The notes below the pieces were generated by a model, which saw only the letters and a list, made by a program, of their open reading frames with translations, was not told the DNA's origin and ran no database searches. Below, in pieces: positions 59,082 through 64,000 of a stretch of 64,000 nucleotides of DNA. The position numbers were made by a program, and so were the translations under genes. The DNA comes from Sneathiella marina (GTDB taxonomy: Bacteria > Pseudomonadota > Alphaproteobacteria > Sneathiellales > Sneathiellaceae). The stretch is from assembly GCF_023746535.1 (NCBI RefSeq), contig NZ_CP098747.1:372001-436000 (forward strand). Direction: 5' to 3'. Position 1 is the first letter of the stretch. Each line of letters opens with the position of its first letter.

Positions 59082-61412
59082 CTAGCGTGCTTGCTGAATG
59101 GCGTCCCACACTTTTTGGGGTGTGGCTGGCATATCGAGATGATCAACGCCAAGTTCCTCTAAGCCATTCAATGCAGCATTGATGATAGCCGGCGGGGCTG
59201 CAATACAGCCCGCCTCACCACATCCTTTGACACCCATGGGGTTCATGGTGCAGGGAATTTCAATGGTCTCGTAAGTAAGGTCCAGGGGAATATTATCGGC
59301 GCGTGGCATGCCATAATCCATGTAAGAACCCGTAAGAAGCTGTCCATCTTCGCTATAAACGGTGTTTTCGGTTAGGGCCTGCCCAATTCCCTGGCCAACC
59401 CCACCGATCACTTGATGCCGGACCAACGCCGGGTTCACGATGGTACCAAAATCGTCGACAATAACATAGCGCACGACATCTGTTGTGCCCGTATGTTCAT
59501 CAATCTCGACCTCGGCAATGTGGCAGCCATTTGGATATGTGAATGCTTCCAGGGTAATACTTGCTTCTGAATCCAGTCCTTCAGCCAGGTTTTCCGGCAA
59601 CTGCCCGAGCCCTCTGGCACGAGCGGCAACTTCAAGAATACTGATTTTCCGGTCTGTACCGGCGATTGAAAATTCCCCCTCTTCGGCGGAAAACTCAATA
59701 TCGATCGCGGCCGCTTCCAGGAAATGACCTGCAAGTTCTTTGCCCTTTTCGATGACTTCATCACTGGCTTTATGTATCGCGGGACCCTGAACCGTAAGAG
59801 ATCTGGACCCGCCTGTGCCACCACCGGTTTTTATTTTATCCGTATCGCCCTGAACGATCCGAATATTTTCGAACGGGACACCTAGCCGCTCTGCGACAAT
59901 TTGCGAATAAGCCGTTGAATGGCCTTGTCCCGAGGATTGAGTGCCGACGGAGACAGAGACGATGTCGTTTTCTTCAAATCGAATAAAGGCTGATTCCGTC
60001 GGATTTCCCGCTGTCGCTTCGACGTAAAAGCACATGCCTATGCCGCGACGCAACCCTTTGGCAGCGGATTGGGATTTCCGGCCATCGAAGCCGTTCCAAT
60101 CGGCTTTTTCCAGTGCCCGGTTCATGATGCGTTCAAAATCTCCACTGTCATAAACACACCCTGTTGAGGTGGTGAAGGGAATTGCCGCTGCAGGAATAAA
60201 GTTTTTCCGCCTCAATTCCTCAGGCGGTACACCCAGGTCCTTTGCGGCCGAATCCATCAGCCGTTCAATTATGTAGATCGCTTCCGGCCGGCCGGCACCG
60301 CGATAGGCATCCACGGGAACGGTGTTGGTGAACACCCCGATGCACCGATAGAAGAAATTTGGGATGTCATACACACCTGGCATCACCTTCACGGTCGCTA
60401 CTGTCGGGATGAGCGGTCCAAAAGTTGATAAATAGGCCCCTAGATTGGCATTTGACGTGACTTTCATGCCCGTAATTTTGTGATTTTCATCGAACGCCAG
60501 TTTTGCGTACGTGTAATGGTCTCGGCCCTGGGTATCAGAAAGAAACGCGTCTGACCGTTCTCCCATCCATTTAATCGGTTTGCCAAGTTTGCGCGAGGCC
60601 CAGGCGGCAGTTGCACATTCGGAATAGAAGAAGATCTTCATACCAAAAGCGCCGCCAACATCCGGAGTGACAACCCGCACCTGTTCCTCTGGAATATGCA
60701 GAACAGCATTGGCCAGAAGGGATTTCAATATCCAGCCGCCCTGCGTTCCGGAATATAAAGTCATCCGTTCAGTGTCGGTGTCCCAATCAGCAATAACCCC
60801 GCGTGGCTCCATGGAATTGACAATGACCCGGCTATTTATCAGCTCCAGCGAGCAAACATGTGCTGCCGTTTCGAAGGCGCTGTCCGTATTGTCTTCCTCC
60901 CCTTGCGCCCAGTCAAAGGCCACATTATTTTCTACCTTGTCATGGACCAAAGGATTTCCATTTTGATTGGCAGTTTTCGTTTCAGTTACAACATCCAGCT
61001 CTTCGAAATCGATAACGATAAGTTCTGCTGCATCCTTTGCCTGATCAAGGGTTGTCGCGACAACAAACGCTATGTTGTCTCCGACATAGCGGACTTTGTC
61101 TACAGCTAAGGTCGGGTGCCCTGGATCTGCACGATCACTATCATCCTGGTTTTTCAACGGGATCATACAGGGGAGCTCGTTTGCATTATCTACCGCCATT
61201 TCCGCGCCGAGGATTATGTCTACAACACCGGGCGATGCTTTTGCCTCATCAGTATCTATGGATTTTATATGGGCATGTGCAACCGGCGACCGCAGCATGA
61301 AGCCATGCAATTGGCCATCTATATTGATGTCGTCCGTATATTCACCGGCCCCTGTTACCAGGCGGATATCTTCGACACGAGCGACAGACTGATTTACACC
61401 GAATTTCACCAT
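59082..61412 (-). CDS. xanthine dehydrogenase-family molybdopterin-binding subunit
   Basis: A 776-residue large subunit of the molybdenum hydroxylase family (CO dehydrogenase form II-like). It carries the MoCo motifs GGAFGMK, the form II loop AYRGAGRPEA (not the AYRCSFR of genuine CO dehydrogenases), QSSGQGHSTAYSQI, and the catalytic Glu in VKGCGEAGCIAAPPAI. These enzymes hydroxylate aromatic or aldehyde-type substrates at a Mo-OH and pass electrons to FAD and Fe-S subunits. Neither the medium (FAD) nor small (2Fe-2S) subunit gene is in the window, so partners are elsewhere or the complex is incomplete. Substrate not predictable. Confidence 0.92.
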   Translation of the reverse strand: MVKFGVNQSVARVEDIRLVTGAGEYTDDINIDGQLHGFMLRSPVAHAHIKSIDTDEAKASPGVVDIILGAEMAVDNANELPCMIPLKNQDDSDRADPGHPTLAVDKVRYVGDNIAFVVATTLDQAKDAAELIVIDFEELDVVTETKTANQNGNPLVHDKVENNVAFDWAQGEEDNTDSAFETAAHVCSLELINSRVIVNSMEPRGVIADWDTDTERMTLYSGTQGGWILKSLLANAVLHIPEEQVRVVTPDVGGAFGMKIFFYSECATAAWASRKLGKPIKWMGERSDAFLSDTQGRDHYTYAKLAFDENHKITGMKVTSNANLGAYLSTFGPLIPTVATVKVMPGVYDIPNFFYRCIGVFTNTVPVDAYRGAGRPEAIYIIERLMDSAAKDLGVPPEELRRKNFIPAAAIPFTTSTGCVYDSGDFERIMNRALEKADWNGFDGRKSQSAAKGLRRGIGMCFYVEATAGNPTESAFIRFEENDIVSVSVGTQSSGQGHSTAYSQIVAERLGVPFENIRIVQGDTDKIKTGGGTGGSRSLTVQGPAIHKASDEVIEKGKELAGHFLEAAAIDIEFSAEEGEFSIAGTDRKISILEVAARARGLGQLPENLAEGLDSEASITLEAFTYPNGCHIAEVEIDEHTGTTDVVRYVIVDDFGTIVNPALVRHQVIGGVGQGIGQALTENTVYSEDGQLLTGSYMDYGMPRADNIPLDLTYETIEIPCTMNPMGVKGCGEAGCIAAPPAIINAALNGLEELGVDHLDMPATPQKVWDAIQQAR

Positions 61413-61518
61413 TCTTTTGATCCACTTATTATTGCGTGATGATCTAGCCGATCACATCTTGTTAGAGATACTATCAGGCCAAACATTGATAACAACAAGA
61501 ACTGCTTTTCAGATCTTG

Positions 61519-62715
61519 TTATTTTGGTTGTTCCCAGACGATTCCACTATCGATTAAATCGCTAATTTCTTCTTTGGCAAAGCCAAGTTCTTCCAGGATT
61601 TCTCTTCCATGAGCCCCAAATGCGGGTGGTACAGACTTGACGGACCCGGGAGTTCTGCTCATCTTTACTGCGACACCGGTGCCGGAATATCCATCTTTTT
61701 CGACAACCATATTACGGTGCCGTGTGTGAGGATGGTTCAAAGCTTCGGGTACTGTCATTGCGGCACCCGCCGGAACACCGGCGGCAAGCAACTGTGTTGC
61801 AACAGCGACGCCGTCCTTGCCCTTAAACAATTGATTGAGCGCGTCATTTAGATCCGCGCGGTTTTTTACCCGCAGAACATTATCGGCAAAACGGGGATCA
61901 TTTGCCAATTCCGGCTCCCCTAACGACGCACATAACTTAGTGAATTGTCCATGATTTCCAACTCCCAGAAAAACCGGAACCGTGCTTGTCTCGTATAAAT
62001 CATAAGGTGCGATATTCGGGTGAGAATTACCTGTAAGTTTTGGAGGGTTTCCAGACATTAGATAATTTGGTGCATGCGGGTGCTGAAGTTGAATGCCCGT
62101 ATCATACAGGGATGCTTCAACAGATTGACCTTTGCCTGATGTATGTCGTTCGTTGACTGCCATCAAGATCCCGATCACCGCATTCATCCCCGTGCCTAAA
62201 TCCACCAAAGGAATGCCGAGGCGAACTTGCCCTGATTCAGGGGAGCCATTAATACTGATGAGGCCCGCCCAGGCTTGGATAACGGCATCGTATCCTGGAA
62301 AACCGCCGAAAGGACCGTCGGCGCCAAATCCGGTCACGCGACAATGAATGAGGCGTGGAAATTCCTTGGATAAAAAATCTTCGTATCCCAATCCCCATTT
62401 CTCAAGACTGCCTGTCTTGAAGTTCTCTAGCATCACGTCGGCTTCAGCAAGAAGCTTGAGCAATATTTCCTTGCCCTCATCTTGCCTGATATCCAGAGAA
62501 ATTGACCGTTTATTGCGATTGGTTCCTGAAAAGTAAGCAGACAGTCCATTTTCATCAAAGGGAGGCCCCCAGCCGCGGGTCTCATCGCCTTGAGGTGGCT
62601 CAATCTTAATGACTTCTGCGCCATGATCGCCAAGAATCTGCGTGCAGAAAGGGCCGCCCAGTACGCGGGAGAGGTCGACCACTTTCAATCCGGTTAAGGC
62701 ACCTTTACTTGACAT
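61519..62715 (-). CDS. CaiB/BaiF-type CoA-transferase (family III)
   Basis: A 398-residue family III CoA-transferase that moves CoA between acids through an aspartyl anhydride. It opens GLKVVDLSRVLGGPFCTQILGDHGAEVIKIEPP, typical of the class, and shows NRNKRSISLD, FPGYDAVIQAWAGL with the catalytic Asp, and the DLGTGMNAVIGIL segment. Substrate acids are not revealed. It lies 106 bases after the molybdenum hydroxylase gene on the same strand and 62 bases before the two-subunit transferase. Confidence 0.92.
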   Translation of the reverse strand: MSSKGALTGLKVVDLSRVLGGPFCTQILGDHGAEVIKIEPPQGDETRGWGPPFDENGLSAYFSGTNRNKRSISLDIRQDEGKEILLKLLAEADVMLENFKTGSLEKWGLGYEDFLSKEFPRLIHCRVTGFGADGPFGGFPGYDAVIQAWAGLISINGSPESGQVRLGIPLVDLGTGMNAVIGILMAVNERHTSGKGQSVEASLYDTGIQLQHPHAPNYLMSGNPPKLTGNSHPNIAPYDLYETSTVPVFLGVGNHGQFTKLCASLGEPELANDPRFADNVLRVKNRADLNDALNQLFKGKDGVAVATQLLAAGVPAGAAMTVPEALNHPHTRHRNMVVEKDGYSGTGVAVKMSRTPGSVKSVPPAFGAHGREILEELGFAKEEISDLIDSGIVWEQPK

Positions 62716-62777
62716 AACAATCCTTTTTTCTTTCAGTTGATGAGTATATTGGCAAGACCCATATCTATTTATGTGCT

Positions 62778-63512
62778 TCAGCCTGCTTTTGCAAATATGG
62801 TCTCAGTGAAGTTTGGATAAACCTCGGCAATCTTGGTTCGTACTTTCAGCTCCAAAAGCTGAAGAAGAGCGGGGTCCGGAGATTCTGTTGTTGGAACATC
62901 GGCGGAATAGTCAAAATCGAAGCCCGTATTATCAAGAATATCTTCCAAAGAACTGCTTGGATGAACGGACATTAAGGAAAAGCGTTTCTGGGCCTTGTTG
63001 AAATGGAAAAAGCCCTTGCTGGTTAATAAACCGAAAGGTCCACCTTTTCTATAAACATGATCTTCCGATGTTCCGGGGGCACTGATGAAGTCAACCTTAT
63101 CGACAAGCGTTCGGCGCGAATGCTCTTCTCGAAATAAGATTACTTTCGGCACCAGAAAATAAAGGTAAGCAGATCCAAAAGTTCCCGGCCATCTCGGCTG
63201 TGAAAGCGGATACTCACCACGTCCCATTAAGTTAATATTTGCCTCTCCATCGATTTGTCCACCGCCTAGGAAAAACGCATCTATGCGGCCTTGCGCGGCG
63301 CAATCGAAAAGCTCGCCCCCGCCGCCTGTGAAGAAATTATTGGAAACGGACCCCAGGATATTTACATGCTGTGGAGTTCCCCAAGCAGCTTTCGCCAAAA
63401 GGGCTCCTGCCCCTGGTATGGGTGAGGCGGCACCGACCGCGACATGATTGCAATCCTTCAATAAGCCGGCAATCAAGCAAATCAGGGCTTTTTTATCGTC
63501 ACTTAAGCTCAT
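62778..63512 (-). CDS. CoA-transferase subunit beta
   Basis: A 244-residue beta subunit of a class I CoA-transferase (GctB/IpdB type). NHVAVGAASPIPGAGALLAKA and GRIDAFFLGGGQIDGEANINLMG are family strings. The active-site region of class I enzymes (Glu in a SENG-like motif) is not obvious in GSVSNNFFTGGGGELF, as in IpdB relatives, some of which act as ring-opening hydrolases rather than transferases. It overlaps the alpha subunit gene by four bases (ATGA), so the two are coupled. Confidence 0.88.
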   Translation of the reverse strand: MSLSDDKKALICLIAGLLKDCNHVAVGAASPIPGAGALLAKAAWGTPQHVNILGSVSNNFFTGGGGELFDCAAQGRIDAFFLGGGQIDGEANINLMGRGEYPLSQPRWPGTFGSAYLYFLVPKVILFREEHSRRTLVDKVDFISAPGTSEDHVYRKGGPFGLLTSKGFFHFNKAQKRFSLMSVHPSSSLEDILDNTGFDFDYSADVPTTESPDPALLQLLELKVRTKIAEVYPNFTETIFAKAG

Positions 63513-64000
63513 GCCCCAACACTTTCATCAAATACATAACGCTGAAGATACTCAGCAAATCCGTCATCAGATCCGGCCATTTGCATATACATCTTCAAAT
63601 GCTCGTCATCTCCGCCACCGGTAAACCAGAAAGGTAGAGGCCAGTTTCCTCCGGCGACTTCAGAAACCTTGGTGACGTAGAGGGCCGGCAATACACCTGC
63701 GGCCATTTTTTCGTCGTCAAACAAATTCCCATCGATAACTTCATCGACCGTTACGAGTGTTGACTTGGAGGCATGGGACATATTGATAAGTTCACGTTTG
63801 CGGCCAACCCAAACATTTCCTTCTTTATCGGCAAAGGGAGCATGAAACAGGGCAAAGTCCGGATTAATTGCTGGAATAGCTACTATAGGATCCTCTGACT
63901 CGACGAACGGATTTTGCAGCGTTATCCAATCCGGATGATGATCGAGAATATGACTTCCTATGATGCCGCGTAATGGCATAAAAGGGATTCCTTTTTGGGA
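63509..64000 (-). CDS. CoA-transferase subunit alpha, cut by window edge
   Basis: The C-terminal part (at least 163 codons) of a class I CoA-transferase alpha subunit (GctA/IpdA type). The frame stays open past 63979 to the edge, with GIPFMPLRGIIG at the join, so the true start is outside. PAINPDFALFHAPFADKEGNVWVGR and KSTLVTVDEVID are typical. Together with the beta subunit it forms the heterodimer. Overlap with the downstream gene indicates an operon that probably continues to the right of the window. Confidence 0.87.
   Translation of the reverse strand, partial: SQKGIPFMPLRGIIGSHILDHHPDWITLQNPFVESEDPIVAIPAINPDFALFHAPFADKEGNVWVGRKRELINMSHASKSTLVTVDEVIDGNLFDDEKMAAGVLPALYVTKVSEVAGGNWPLPFWFTGGGDDEHLKMYMQMAGSDDGFAEYLQRYVFDESVGA

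Noticed and set aside
59082-61412. Genuine aerobic CO dehydrogenase large subunit
   Set aside because: The active-site loop is AYRGAGR, not AYRCSFR, and no coxM/coxS genes are present.

Overview
The window reads as a chromosomal segment of a free-living, probably marine alphaproteobacterium. The evidence is its core-gene neighbourhoods: SRP RNA-dnaX-ybaB-recR, then def-fmt-truA facing dapE and dapD, then argB-engB-yidC-yidD-rnpA-rpmH, together with DUF2336, a PilZ/receiver pair with a GPDRR linker, a histidinol phosphatase HisN and a membrane-anchored cytochrome c. Base composition looks moderate by eye and fairly even. I would place it near Rhodospirillales, Kiloniellales or Sneathiellales, but that is inference. 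No CRISPR array, insertion sequence, rRNA operon or prophage structural gene was seen.

Layout. 0-4.2 kb: the 3' part of malate synthase G with GlcG, a MarR regulator, and a LysR regulator divergent from an isochorismatase-type hydrolase, with twin palindromic sites between the last two. 4.4-7.5 kb: a signalling block with a 60-residue membrane peptide, a protein ending in a FliM-like CheY-docking motif, an overlapping secreted HExxH protein, and a PilZ protein followed directly by a receiver protein. 7.6-11.1 kb: a TAXI-type TRAP binding protein, an M17 aminopeptidase and a GhrA-like reductase. 11.1-18.6 kb: a leftward peptide ABC operon with two tandem YejA-like binding proteins and YejBEF. 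18.7-22.5 kb: hisN, cytochrome c, kdsB, pheA and a queuosine-precursor transporter. 22.57-23.6 kb: a ykkC-class riboswitch and its EamA transporter. 23.6-41.1 kb: mostly housekeeping genes (nudC, SRP RNA, dnaX, ybaB, recR, rmuC, def, fmt, truA, dapE, dapD, a pyrimidine nucleotidase, DUF2336, argB, engB, yidC, yidD, rnpA, rpmH).

41.4-53.4 kb: a TVP38 protein with a MerA-like flavoprotein, a small secreted cysteine-repeat protein, an orphan histidine kinase, two lipoproteins, trans-aconitate methyltransferase, gamma-glutamyltranspeptidase, a P1-family self-processing peptidase with a peptide-binding protein, and a peroxiredoxin-glutaredoxin fusion behind a striking inverted repeat. 53.6-55.2 kb: a tRNA-Arg(ACG) gene whose 3' end is repeated 1.48 kb downstream, enclosing an HNH endonuclease and a LexA-type box, so probably a very small genomic island. 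55.3-57.3 kb: a Tat-exported PhoX phosphatase behind a recognisable Pho box. 57.3-64 kb: a leftward acyl-CoA block (crotonase, EamA transporter, molybdenum hydroxylase large subunit, CaiB-type CoA-transferase, two-subunit CoA-transferase) running off the right edge.

How the parts work together. The core genes serve translation, membrane insertion, replication/repair and the lysine, arginine, histidine and phenylalanine pathways. The accessory genes centre on peptide, amino-acid and organic-acid scavenging (Yej transporter, GGT, P1 peptidase, TAXI receptor, acyl-CoA catabolism), which suits a heterotroph using dissolved organic nitrogen. The items most worth a second look are the ykkC-family riboswitch with an EamA gene, the tRNA-flanked HNH mini-island, the 18-bp perfect inverted repeat before the peroxiredoxin gene, the FliM-motif/HExxH gene pair, and the cysteine-repeat protein.
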